A DNA stretch of 54,647 bases from positions 1-54,647 of the forward strand of contig SFOX01000019.1 of assembly GCA_004552305.1 (NCBI GenBank). Reading direction: 5' to 3'. The position numbers and the translations under genes are program-made. Below, piece by piece: positions 13,101 through 21,500 of the stretch (within the stretch, counting starts at the first letter, position 1; every line of letters begins with the position of its first letter). The stretch comes from Subdoligranulum variabile (GTDB lineage: Bacteria > Bacillota > Clostridia > Oscillospirales > Ruminococcaceae). Below the pieces are notes generated by a model that made no database searches, was not told the origin of the DNA, and saw only the letters and a program-made list of their open reading frames with translations.

Positions 13101-13939
13101 TTGTTGTTCATCTTATAGCGACCGAAACGGGCGAGGTCGTAGCGGCGGGCATCAAAGAACAGAGAGTCCAGATGTGCGCGGGAGCTTTCGACCGTCGGGG
13201 GTTCGCCGGGACGCAGCTTGCGGTAGACCTCCAGCAGAGCTTCCTCGGTGTTGTGGGTGATGTCCTTCTCGAGAGAGGCGTTGATCTTCGGCTCGGAATC
13301 ACCGAAGAACTGCTTGATCTGCTCATCGCTGGAAAGACCCAGCGCACGGATCAGGGTGGTGACGGGCAGCTTGCGGTTCTTATCAATGCGGACATAGAAC
13401 ACGTCCTGAGAATCGGTTTCGTACTCCAGCCATGCGCCGCGGTTGGGGTTCATGGTGGCGGTGAACAGATCCTTGCCGGTGCGGTCCTTGCTGGAGCCGT
13501 AGAACACGCCGGGAGAACGCACCAACTGGGAAACGATGGCACGCTCGGCGCCGTTGGAGATAAAGGTGCCGGAATCGGTCATGAGCGGGAAGTCGCCCAT
13601 GAAGATCTCCTGCTCCTTGACCTCGCCGGTCTGCTTGTTCAGCAGGCGGGCAGTAACGTACAGAGGTGCCGCATAGGTGGCATCCCGCTCTTTACATTCT
13701 TTAATGGTATACTTGGGGTTTTTGTCCAGACGGTAGTCGATGAACTCCAGAACGAGGTTGCCGGTATAGTCCTCAATAGCGGCAATGTCGTGGAATACTT
13801 CGTGCAGACCTTCCTGCAGGAACCAGTTGTACGAGTTCTTCTGAATCTCGATCAGATTGGGCATATCAATCACTTCGTTGATTCGGGAGAAGCTCATACG
13901 GGTCGTTCTGCCGTTTTGTACGGGCTTGACCTTTACCAT
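10115..13939 (-). CDS. rpoB: RNA polymerase subunit beta
   Basis: This is the second large subunit of RNA polymerase. The 1274 residues start with MVKVKPVQNGRTTRMSFSRI and contain the rifampicin-pocket segment GSSPLSQFMDQNNPLAEL followed by THKRRLSALGPGGL near residue 490. The Asp, His and Ser positions that mutate in resistant strains have the sensitive residues. The nucleotide-site motif GDKMAGRHGNKGVVS is present. The C-terminus carries an acidic tail rich in Asp and Glu (residues about 1215-1274), common in this group. It heads the rpoB-rpoC operon behind a strong promoter; rplJL does not precede it within the window, rpoD does. Confidence 0.98.
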   Translation of the reverse strand: MVKVKPVQNGRTTRMSFSRINEVIDMPNLIEIQKNSYNWFLQEGLHEVFHDIAAIEDYTGNLVLEFIDYRLDKNPKYTIKECKERDATYAAPLYVTARLLNKQTGEVKEQEIFMGDFPLMTDSGTFISNGAERAIVSQLVRSPGVFYGSSKDRTGKDLFTATMNPNRGAWLEYETDSQDVFYVRIDKNRKLPVTTLIRALGLSSDEQIKQFFGDSEPKINASLEKDITHNTEEALLEVYRKLRPGEPPTVESSRAHLDSLFFDARRYDLARFGRYKMNNKLALARRIAGYKAAEDIIAPLTGELLVAQGEKINLEKANEIDAAGVTRVLILVEKKGEEAHPFIVISNGYVDAQPFFSFDVEAEAGINERASFAEIRKILDATSDPEEQKELLRQNHDVLISRTVTVDDIFASINYLLGLDHGIGVTDEIDHLGNRRVRSVGELLQNQFRIGFSRMERVIRERMTLQNQENGEMTPQSLVNIRPVVAAIKEFIGSSPLSQFMDQNNPLAELTHKRRLSALGPGGLSRDRAGFEVRDVHYTHYGRLCPIETPEGPNIGLISYLATYAKINKYGFVEAPYRKVDKATGVVTDEVVYMTADVEDEYIVAQANEPLDENNRFARPRVSGRHRNDIQEFDASQVDFMDVSPRMMVSVATACIPFLENDDCNRALMGSNMQRQAVPLMVTQQPIVATGMEYKAATDSGVCILAARPGTVEYVDAEKIIVRCEDGSADTYELIKFIRSNQGNCNNQRPIVEVGDTVKEGDVLADGPATKNGEISLGKNALVGFMTWEGYNYEDAVLLNEKLVREDVYTSIHIEEYETEARDTKLGPEEITRDIPNVGDEALKDLDDRGIIRIGAEVKTGDILVGKVTPKGETELTAEERLLRAIFGEKAREVRDTSLRVPHGAYGIVVDIKVFTPENSDELQPGVRMCVRCYIAQKRKISVGDKMAGRHGNKGVVSRILPQEDMPFLPDGTPLDIVLNPLGVPSRMNIGQVLEVNLGYVAKALGWKVQTPVFDGAHESDLRDCFAQARENWHSEQAPEYPTALPRLMGEKGHIIDFSKIDLTDDGKTTVYDGRTGEQFPNKVTVGYMYYLKLHHLVDDKIHARSTGPYSMVTQQPLGGKAQFGGQRFGEMEVWALEAYGAAYTLQEILTIKSDDVVGRVKTYEAIVKGEDIPRPGIPESFRVMLKELQSLGLDIVVQDKEGNAVDMRQEFDDDDSSFENSDYDIGDNVMVESELQDDYSVKDADDGFDEDMDEDNEPSADDLAAIESDSFDD

Positions 13940-14112
13940 AAAACGCGACCACTCCTATTCCATAAGTTTTTGGGTGTAGAGAATTGGCGAAAGCGCTCCA
14001 AAGAATCGGCTTCGAAACGGGATATATTCGGCGTTTTTCACAAACTTTTACATTTTGGCAATTTTGCAAAATGCCTTTAGGGCGCTCTATTCCATTTTTT
14101 TGATACTGTACC

Positions 14113-14141
14113 AGTATACACGGGAAAAGGCTTGCTGTCAA
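14113..14141 (-). promoter_or_regulatory. Promoter of rpoB-rpoC
   Basis: TTGACA (14141-14136) and TATACT (14118-14113) are 17 bases apart on the minus strand, close to consensus. The transcript would have a leader of about 165 nt before the rpoB start at 13939. Confidence 0.85.
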
Positions 14142-14222
14142 GCCTTTTTTAGGGTTTCTGACAAGTTTTTTGCTTGCCATTAAACGCCCGGGTGCGTGTA
14201 ACTAAATTTCGGCAAATTGACG

Positions 14223-14251
14223 ATTTTACCCTCTTTTGCGCCACTTGACAA
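14223..14251 (-). promoter_or_regulatory. Second candidate promoter upstream of rpoB
   Basis: TTGTCA (14251-14246), a 17-base spacer and TAAAAT (14228-14223) form a plausible upstream promoter 110 bp before the main one. The gap 13940-14402 otherwise holds the rpoB leader, a GC-rich hairpin CCCGCAAG / CTTGCGGG (near 14256-14276) and the rpoD terminator. Confidence 0.45.
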
Positions 14252-14354
14252 ATTCCCGCAAGGCGTTCTTGCGGGGTGTTTTGGGCATTTTATACAAGGC
14301 GTACAGCAACATTTCGGTGATGTTGGCTCTTGACAACGCACGGCAAACGGCGCA

Positions 14355-14388
14355 AAAAGGGCTGCGCCCTGTGCGGGTGCAGCCCTTT
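14355..14388 (-). terminator. rpoD terminator
   Basis: AAAGGGCTGC pairs with GCAGCCCTTT, with a smaller CCC/GGG pairing inside the loop, just downstream of the rpoD stop. T bases follow on the minus strand. Confidence 0.8.
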
Positions 14389-14402
14389 GCTTGGCTTTAT
14401 TC

Positions 14403-15500
<1,098 letters not shown>

Positions 15501-15552
15501 AAGTAGGTTCTCCTTTGGTTTTCTATGAACTTGCCGCAAGGAACTGCGGATG

Positions 15553-17340
15553 TCAAGGCTCGGATTCGGGTGTTTCGGGTACACCCTTGGCTTTTTTGAG
15601 GTCAGCGAACATCTGCAAAAAGCGGTCGTCCGCCGTGCCTGCCACCTGCCCGCTGAGCGGTTTTACCGTTTGCAGGCGCTCCAGATACATATCGATATCC
15701 TGCCGGTTCAGCCGGTGGTCGTGGTTTTGCGCCTGTGCCAGCATAATTTGCTGAAAGGCTTTTTCGTCCAGAAGCTGCTGCAGCGTGGTGACGTTGAGAG
15801 GCAGCTGCTCGTCGGCGCAGCGGAAAATTGCCTGCAAGGCCTGCTGGATTTCCGGCAGCACCACGGTGGACATATCCAGCTTGGCGCGCACATAGGGGAT
15901 GTGTTCGGGGTTTTGCAGCAGCGCCGCCGCCAGCTGGCGTCCCGCACTGGCGGCGCCCAGCGCCGCATCACCGCCTTGGGTGTAGGGTACCCGGATGTCC
16001 GCGGCGATGCCCTCCCCTGCCAGACTGCGCTGCTCCTTGCGGTAGTTGCGGCGCGCCGCCGCGTGTACCGCACCCTTGAGCTGCGCCAGAATTGCCTGCT
16101 TGGACACCCCGGTTTCCTCCGCCAGACGCCCGGCGTAGACATCCTGCGCGGTGGGGGTGACCCCCTGCGTCGTCAGGATATTGATGGCTTCCTGCAGGTA
16201 GTTGAGCCTGCCGTCATCGCTGCGCAGGTCATATCTGGATTTTGCTTTTTTCAGCTGAAATTCCGTGGGGTTGGCGCTGCCGTTAAGAATCATCTCAAAG
16301 CGGTCACGCCCGTATTTTTTTATAAACTCGTCGGGGTCCTTGGCGCCCTGATAGCTCAGCACGCTGACCTTGACAGCACTGTTGGCAAACAGCCCCAGGC
16401 TGCGCTCGGTCGCCTTCTGCCCTGCCTCGTCCGAGTCGTAGCACAAAACCACCTCGTCGGCATATTCGCTGAGCAGCTTGACCTGCTCGGCGGTCAGCGC
16501 CGTGCCGCAGGCGCAGACGGCAGTGTCGAACCCGGCAACGTGCATGGATATGACATCCATATAGCCTTCGCACAAAATATAGCGCTTGCTCGTGGATTTT
16601 TTGGCGACATTCAGTGCAAACAGCGTGCGGGATTTGTGGTAGACCATCGTTTCGGGGCTGTTAATGTACTTGGGCTTGGAATCGTCCAGCACACGACCGC
16701 CGAAGGCAATGATCGCACCGCGCACGTCAATGATCGGCACCATAACGCGGTGGCGGAAGATATCGTACAAATTGCCCTTTTCGCTGCGCTTGATCAGCCC
16801 CGAATGCTCCAGCTCGCTTTCGGTAAAGCCGCGCCGCCGCAGATAATGCAGCAGCCCGCCGAAATCCTGCGGCGCGTAGCCCAGCCCGAAGCGGCGGATG
16901 GTTGCATCGGACAAGCCGCGCTTTTCTTTCCAGTAGCGGCGAGCCTGGGCAGCCTCCGGCGTGTTGGCGTTGAGCTGCTCGTAAAAATAGCGGGCAGCGC
17001 TGCGGTTGATCTCCAGCAGACGCTGGCGGGCGCGGGACTCCTTGTCGTCCTCCTCGGGCAGGGGCATCCCGACGCGGGCTGCCAATTGCTTGACGCCCTC
17101 GACATAGCTCAAATTGTTGTACTTGCGCACAAAATTGATAACATCCCCCGCCGCACCGCAGCCAAAGCAGTAAAAGCTCTGGGTGTCGGGGTACACCACA
17201 AAGGACGGCGTTTTTTCGTTGTGGAACGGGCAAAGCCCGCTCAGGGTACGCCCGCGTCGGCGCAGCTGAACATACTGACCGACGACTTCCTCGATATCAT
17301 TGCGGCGTACAACCTCTTGTATGTACTCCTGCGGTATCAC
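15553..17340 (-). CDS. dnaG: DNA primase
   Basis: DnaG makes RNA primers for replication with DnaB helicase. The protein (about 595 residues) has the N-terminal CHC2 zinc finger (CPFHNEKTPSF then FYCFGCGAAGD, residues about 36-65). The TOPRIM core follows with LCEGYMDVI near residue 260 and CYDSDEAGQKA, and then a C-terminal helicase-binding region. GTG at 17340 (protein start IPQEYIQEVVRRNDIEEVV) is chosen over GTG 17349, which lies directly on the AGGAGG ribosome binding site. It starts about 36 bp after the HD dNTPase gene stop and leads into rpoD 52 bp downstream, so the three are probably cotranscribed. Confidence 0.96.
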   Translation of the reverse strand: MIPQEYIQEVVRRNDIEEVVGQYVQLRRRGRTLSGLCPFHNEKTPSFVVYPDTQSFYCFGCGAAGDVINFVRKYNNLSYVEGVKQLAARVGMPLPEEDDKESRARQRLLEINRSAARYFYEQLNANTPEAAQARRYWKEKRGLSDATIRRFGLGYAPQDFGGLLHYLRRRGFTESELEHSGLIKRSEKGNLYDIFRHRVMVPIIDVRGAIIAFGGRVLDDSKPKYINSPETMVYHKSRTLFALNVAKKSTSKRYILCEGYMDVISMHVAGFDTAVCACGTALTAEQVKLLSEYADEVVLCYDSDEAGQKATERSLGLFANSAVKVSVLSYQGAKDPDEFIKKYGRDRFEMILNGSANPTEFQLKKAKSRYDLRSDDGRLNYLQEAINILTTQGVTPTAQDVYAGRLAEETGVSKQAILAQLKGAVHAAARRNYRKEQRSLAGEGIAADIRVPYTQGGDAALGAASAGRQLAAALLQNPEHIPYVRAKLDMSTVVLPEIQQALQAIFRCADEQLPLNVTTLQQLLDEKAFQQIMLAQAQNHDHRLNRQDIDMYLERLQTVKPLSGQVAGTADDRFLQMFADLKKAKGVPETPESEP

Positions 17341-17376
17341 AAACTGCACCTCCTTTTTTGCGTTGCTGTGCAGATT

Positions 17377-18378
17377 TTACAGCACGCTCCATTTTTGCGG
17401 CACAAACCACTGTTCAAACAGGCGGGTGGCGAACTCATCGCTCATACCGCTGATATAGTCGGTTACGGCGCGGTCAACGCCCTCGTTGTAGGCAATTTGC
17501 ATATAAAAGTTGGGCATCAGGTCGGGCTGCTCGCAAAGGCGCTCGTACAGCTCGGCAACCAGCTTGTCTACCTTTTTTTCCTCACGCTTGGCTTCCTTGT
17601 CCACATAGACAGTCGCGTACATAAAGTCCTTGAGTACCGCGTAGGCCGCCTCGATCTCGGGCGAAAAGCTGATCTGCCCGTTGCCGCTGTGTGCAATCAA
17701 ATCGGTGATCATTGTCGTGATGCGTTGGGATTTCGTTGTCCCCAGCACGGCGGTTGCCTCCCGCGGGAGGCTTTCGGGGTTCAGCACCCCGGCAGAAACG
17801 GCATCCTCAATATCGTGGTTCAAAAAAGCGATATGGTCGGCGCGGCGCACAACGCAGCCTTCCGGCGTGCGCGCCCAAGCACCGGCGGTGTGCGTCACAA
17901 TGCCGTTGCGCACCTCCCAGCTCAGATTCAGCCCCTCGCCGTCTTTTTCCAGAAAATCAACAACGCGCAGGCTTTGCCGGTAATGGGTAAAGCCGCCCGG
18001 GCAAAGGCGGTTGAGGGCGCGCTCCCCCGCGTGACCGAAGGGGGTATGCCCCAAATCGTGTCCCAGCGCGACGGCCTCGGTCAAATCTTCATTCAGGCGC
18101 AGGGCGCGGGCAATCGTGCGGGCGATCTGGCTGACCTCCAGTGTGTGGGTCAGCCGCGTGCGGTAGTGATCCCCCTCGGGCGAGAGGAACACCTGCGTTT
18201 TTTGCTTTAACCGCCGGAAGGATTTGCAATGCAGGATACGGTCGCGGTCGCGCTGAAAGCAGGGGCGCAGCGGGTCCTCGGGCTCCGGGCGGCGGCGTCC
18301 CCGGCTGTTCTCGCTCAAGGTGGCGTAATGGCTCAGGGTTTCGCGCTCCCATGCCTGTGTCTGCTCGCGTATGGTCAC
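17377..18378 (-). CDS. dgt: HD-domain deoxynucleoside triphosphate triphosphohydrolase-like protein
   Basis: Proteins of this family cleave dGTP or other dNTPs to the nucleoside and tripolyphosphate. The 333 residues contain the HD metal site set as RLTHTLEVSQIARTIAR, then ALGHDLGHTPFGHAGE. SFRRLKQKTQVF near the N-terminus is typical of the deoxyguanosinetriphosphate triphosphohydrolase-like group. GTG at 18378, 8 bases after GGGAGG, is preferred to the farther ATG at 18438. It sits upstream of dnaG and rpoD, a common neighbour in clostridia, which suggests dNTP pool control coupled to replication. Confidence 0.9.
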   Translation of the reverse strand: MTIREQTQAWERETLSHYATLSENSRGRRRPEPEDPLRPCFQRDRDRILHCKSFRRLKQKTQVFLSPEGDHYRTRLTHTLEVSQIARTIARALRLNEDLTEAVALGHDLGHTPFGHAGERALNRLCPGGFTHYRQSLRVVDFLEKDGEGLNLSWEVRNGIVTHTAGAWARTPEGCVVRRADHIAFLNHDIEDAVSAGVLNPESLPREATAVLGTTKSQRITTMITDLIAHSGNGQISFSPEIEAAYAVLKDFMYATVYVDKEAKREEKKVDKLVAELYERLCEQPDLMPNFYMQIAYNEGVDRAVTDYISGMSDEFATRLFEQWFVPQKWSVL

Positions 18379-18477
18379 ACAACATTCCTCCCTTGCATAC
18401 TTCTCTAATGATAAATACGACAAATCTGCAAAAAACACTCTTTTTTGGCAGCAATTTTATCATGTAAATTTTCCGCG

Positions 18478-19095
18478 TCAAAACGGTGCGTACAGCGGCT
18501 GGGAAATTTCCACCTCCGCTGCGCCGCGCAGCAGCTCGCGCAGGGCTTCGCACAGGGCGCTCTCCGTCCCCGCCGGCATACGCCAGCGCAGGGTCACGGC
18601 ATCGTCAAACACCGGCTCGTCCAAGCGGGTTTCGGCGGCTTGGATGCAGCGCTGCGCCTGCTCGTACATAGCATACGGCACGCGGATGCTGCAATCCACC
18701 ACCAGCCGCATACTGACCAGCTCGGCAGCCTGCAAGGCTCCTGCCGCCGCGGCGGTGTAGGCGCGCACCAGCCCGCCCGTACCCAGCAGAATGCCGCCGA
18801 AATACCGCGTTACCACGACAATAACATCCGACACCTCGGCGTGGTGGATGGTTTCCAGCACGGGGGTGCCGGCGGTCTTGGCAGGCTCGCCGTCATCCGA
18901 ATAGCGGGTGCGCCCGTTTTGCAGCACATAGGCATAGACATTGTGCCGTGCCGTGCGGTTGGCGGCGCGCACAGCGTTTAAAACGGTCAGTGCCTTTTCC
19001 TCGGTATCGGCAAAGGATGCCGTGGCAATAAAGCGGCTGCGCTTTTCCTCGTATTCAAAAGTGGCGGTACCGCGCAAAGTTTTGTAGTCTGCCAT
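18478..19095 (-). CDS. yigZ: YigZ/IMPACT family protein (UPF0029)
   Basis: This family relates to eukaryotic IMPACT proteins; its bacterial role is not settled but is linked to translation or RNA. The 205 residues show the N-terminal UPF0029 core (RSRFIATASFADTEEKA, YVLQNGRTRYSDDGEP, VVVTRYFGGILLGTGGL) and a C-terminal DUF1949 domain (residues about 135-200). The start MADYKTLRG at 19095 follows CAGGTG; the longer frame to 19185 runs into the rpmE terminator and is rejected. It lies downstream of rpmE, separated by a terminator. Confidence 0.88.
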   Translation of the reverse strand: MADYKTLRGTATFEYEEKRSRFIATASFADTEEKALTVLNAVRAANRTARHNVYAYVLQNGRTRYSDDGEPAKTAGTPVLETIHHAEVSDVIVVVTRYFGGILLGTGGLVRAYTAAAAGALQAAELVSMRLVVDCSIRVPYAMYEQAQRCIQAAETRLDEPVFDDAVTLRWRMPAGTESALCEALRELLRGAAEVEISQPLYAPF

Positions 19096-19149
19096 AAAAA
19101 CACCTGCTGTAAAAAATTGACCGCGCCGCAAAAAACGGCAGGTACACAA

Positions 19150-19175
19150 AAAACCCCAGATGTTTCCATCTGGGG
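19150..19175 (-). terminator. rpmE terminator
   Basis: A perfect stem CCCCAGATG / CATCTGGGG (19154-19162 and 19167-19175) with a 4-base loop is followed by six T bases on the minus strand. Confidence 0.9.
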
Positions 19176-19190
19176 TACATTGCAAACAAA

Positions 19191-19397
19191 TTACTTGTTG
19201 ACGTTGGCGTAACGACGCTTGAAACGCTCAACACGGCCACCGGTATCGACCAGCTTCTGCTTGCCGGTGTAGAAGGGATGGCACTTGCTGCAAACTTCAA
19301 CGTGGATCTCGGGCTTGGTGTCACGGGTGTGAATCACGTTGCCGCAGGCACAGGTAATGGTGCAGTCCACGTAATTGGGATGGATGCCCTGCTTCAT
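19191..19397 (-). CDS. rpmE: 50S ribosomal protein L31 (zinc-binding type)
   Basis: L31 bridges the ribosomal subunits near the head. The 68-residue protein begins MKQGIHPNYVDCTITCACG and has the second cysteine pair in VCSKCHPFYTG, so it is the zinc-binding C-plus form and not the zinc-independent paralogue. The start at 19397 follows AGAGGTG; the longer frame to 19445 is not family-like. It is a single-gene unit with its own terminator. Confidence 0.96.
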   Translation of the reverse strand: MKQGIHPNYVDCTITCACGNVIHTRDTKPEIHVEVCSKCHPFYTGKQKLVDTGGRVERFKRRYANVNK

Positions 19398-19575
19398 GGT
19401 AAATTTCACCTCTTTCTCGATTATGACGATAGGAGCCATACTCAATATATGCGCTCATCACAATCTCCTGCTTGAGGCTACCAGCACCCGCCATCCTGTG
19501 CGAATGGAGCAGCCATCTGAACGATTGCTGAAATATTATAGCAGGCAATGCGCCGTTTGTCAAGCCTTTTTATAA

Positions 19576-19747
19576 GACAATACCGCACAATTCTAAGTGC
19601 CGATGCGGCGAGCGAGGTGCGGCAGATGCTAAGCCAAAAGCGCAGGCAATACTTTGTGTATTGGCGAGCATTTTGGCAACGCAAATGCCGTGCCGCAGCC
19701 GCCGGAGCGGTGCTTAAGCCGTAAGGCGGGAATTGTGCGGTGTTGTC
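19576..19747. mobile_element. Element 2, copy 1 (full length, with terminal inverted repeats)
   Basis: The ends GACAATACCGCACAATTC (19576-19593) and its inverted partner (19730-19747) match at 17 of 18 bases. The left 83 bp match the copies at 32083 and 54552 with about five differences. An inner hairpin GGCAATAC/GTATTGGC lies near 19644-19664, and a small GCCG-ATG-CGGC hairpin is nearer the left end. No protein is encoded. The right inverted repeat supplies or overlaps the comM stop codon (TGA 19748-19746). It resembles a MITE-type non-autonomous element. Confidence 0.75.
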
Positions 19748-21281
19748 ATAAGGAAACCGGGGTGAAACGGCGGTCTAAGCTGCGGTACTGCACCGCCTCG
19801 GCGATATGGCGGCTGTCCAGCACTTCGCTGCCGTCCATATCCGCCACCGTGCGGGACACCCGCAAAATGCGGTCATAGGCGCGGGCGCTCAGCCCCATGC
19901 GCTCAAACGCAGCGCGCAGCACGGTCTCGGCGGCGGGGGTCATCGGGCAGAACTGCCGCAGCCGGTTGCCGGGCAGCTGGGCATTGCAGTAGACGCCGGG
20001 CAGCGCCTGATAGCGCTCGCGCTGGAGCTGGCGCACGGCGGTAACGCGCGTGCGGATCGCCGCGCTGGACTCCCCGTCCGCCGCCTGTGCCAGGTCACCG
20101 TAAGCCACAGGCTCGACATGGACGTGCAGGTCGATGCGGTCCATCAGCGGTCCCGAAATGCGCCGCAGGTACTGATCCACCGCGCTGGGCGTGCAGCTGC
20201 ACGGGCGCGTGGGGTGTCCGAGATAGCCGCACTTGCAGGGGTTCATAGCCGCCACCAGCATAAATTTGCAGGGGTATGTGGCGCTGCCGTGAACGCGGCT
20301 GACGGTGACGATGCCGTCCTCCAGCGGCTGGCGCAGAACCTCCAGCGCCTCGCGCGAAAATTCCGGCAGCTCATCCAAAAACAGAACGCCGTTGTGCGCA
20401 AGGCTCACCTCGCCCGGGCGGGGTACGCTGCCGCCGCCCGCGATCGCCGTGGCGCTTACGCTGTGGTGCGGGCTGCGGAAGGGGCGCGCACGCACCAGCC
20501 CCTTGCCGGCAGGCACCAGCCCCGCCACCGAGTAGACGGCGCTGGTTTCCACCGCTTCTTCATAGGTCAGGGGCGGCAGGATACCGGGCAGGCGCTTGGC
20601 CAGCATACTTTTGCCGCTGCCGGGCGAGCCGACAAATACCAGATTGTGTCCGCCGCAGGCAGCCACCTCCAAGGCGCGGCGTGCCACCAGCTGCCCGCGC
20701 ACATCCGCCATATCCGCGCCCAGCCAGACACCGTCGGCATCGTAGCCGGTCGGCTCGGCGGGGGTCAGCTTTTCGGCACCGCACAGGTGCAAAACGACCT
20801 GCTGCGCCGTGCGGGCGGGATAGACCGTCAGCCCCTGGGCAACGGCTGCCTCGGCGGCGTTTTCGGCGGGCAGAAACAGCTCCTTGATGCCGTTTTGCAC
20901 GGCAGCCAGCGCCATGGGCAAAACGCCGTTGACCGGGCGCAGCGTGCCGTCCAGACCCAGCTCACCCAGAAATGCACTCTCGCCGCTGACGGCGGGCAGC
21001 TTGCCCTGCGCCGCCATAATGCTGATAAACACCGGCAGGTCATAGACGGGTCCCGTTTTGCGCACATCGGCGGGTGCCAGATTGACCGTGATGCGGCTGG
21101 CAGGCCACTGGTAATGCAGGTTTTTCAGCGCACTGCGCACACGCTCGCTGCTTTCCTTTACGGCAGAATCCGGCAGACCGACCATCGTAAACTGCGGCAG
21201 CCCGCCCGACAGGTCGGTTTCGACCTGCACGGTATATCCGTTCAGCCCGGCAACGCCGAGGCTGTTCACCTTTGCATACAT
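19746..21281 (-). CDS. comM: YifB/ComM family Mg-chelatase-like AAA+ ATPase
   Basis: ComM is a DnaB-like hexameric helicase that promotes branch migration when transformed DNA integrates. The 511 residues have an N-terminal S5-like domain (MYAKVNSLGVAGLNGYTV), Walker A VGSPGSGKSMLAKRLPG near residue 213, Walker B GVLFLDELPEF and a zinc finger MNPCKCGYLGHPTRPCSC. The C-terminal Mg-chelatase helical domain ends RRFTPVSL. Length is normal. Its stop codon lies inside the end of a mobile element, so the last residues may have been altered. A promoter lies at 21330-21358. Confidence 0.93.
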   Translation of the reverse strand: MYAKVNSLGVAGLNGYTVQVETDLSGGLPQFTMVGLPDSAVKESSERVRSALKNLHYQWPASRITVNLAPADVRKTGPVYDLPVFISIMAAQGKLPAVSGESAFLGELGLDGTLRPVNGVLPMALAAVQNGIKELFLPAENAAEAAVAQGLTVYPARTAQQVVLHLCGAEKLTPAEPTGYDADGVWLGADMADVRGQLVARRALEVAACGGHNLVFVGSPGSGKSMLAKRLPGILPPLTYEEAVETSAVYSVAGLVPAGKGLVRARPFRSPHHSVSATAIAGGGSVPRPGEVSLAHNGVLFLDELPEFSREALEVLRQPLEDGIVTVSRVHGSATYPCKFMLVAAMNPCKCGYLGHPTRPCSCTPSAVDQYLRRISGPLMDRIDLHVHVEPVAYGDLAQAADGESSAAIRTRVTAVRQLQRERYQALPGVYCNAQLPGNRLRQFCPMTPAAETVLRAAFERMGLSARAYDRILRVSRTVADMDGSEVLDSRHIAEAVQYRSLDRRFTPVSL

Positions 21282-21329
21282 AAGCCACCTCTTTACCGCA
21301 TCCAGCGCAATTTACATCCGTTACTAATC

Positions 21330-21358
21330 AATATACACGGGAATGGTTCGTTTTGCAA
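21330..21358 (-). promoter_or_regulatory. comM promoter
   Basis: TTGCAA (21358-21353), 17 bases, then TATATT (21335-21330) on the minus strand, about 50 bp before the comM start. Confidence 0.65.
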
Positions 21359-21413
21359 GGGTTTGCCCCGTAAAAAGATTCGCAAAGAACAGGCAAAATT
21401 ACCCAAAATTCGA

Positions 21414-21442
21414 TTGACACACACGGGCAAAGTTGGTATATT
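21414..21442 (+). promoter_or_regulatory. Phosphohexomutase promoter
   Basis: A consensus TTGACA (21414-21419), 17 bases, then TATATT (21437-21442) about 60 bp upstream of the ATG at 21501. It diverges from the comM promoter. Confidence 0.8.
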
Positions 21443-21500
21443 TAGTATAAGCTACCACAAATTATGCGGTAAATTTTGCGAAAGAGCAGGTGCGTTACCT

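Noticed and set aside
19398..19745. A small protein gene in the rpmE-comM gap (short open frames inside element 2)
   Set aside because: The frames change between element copies and have no ribosome binding site; the inverted repeats and the hairpin explain the conservation better.
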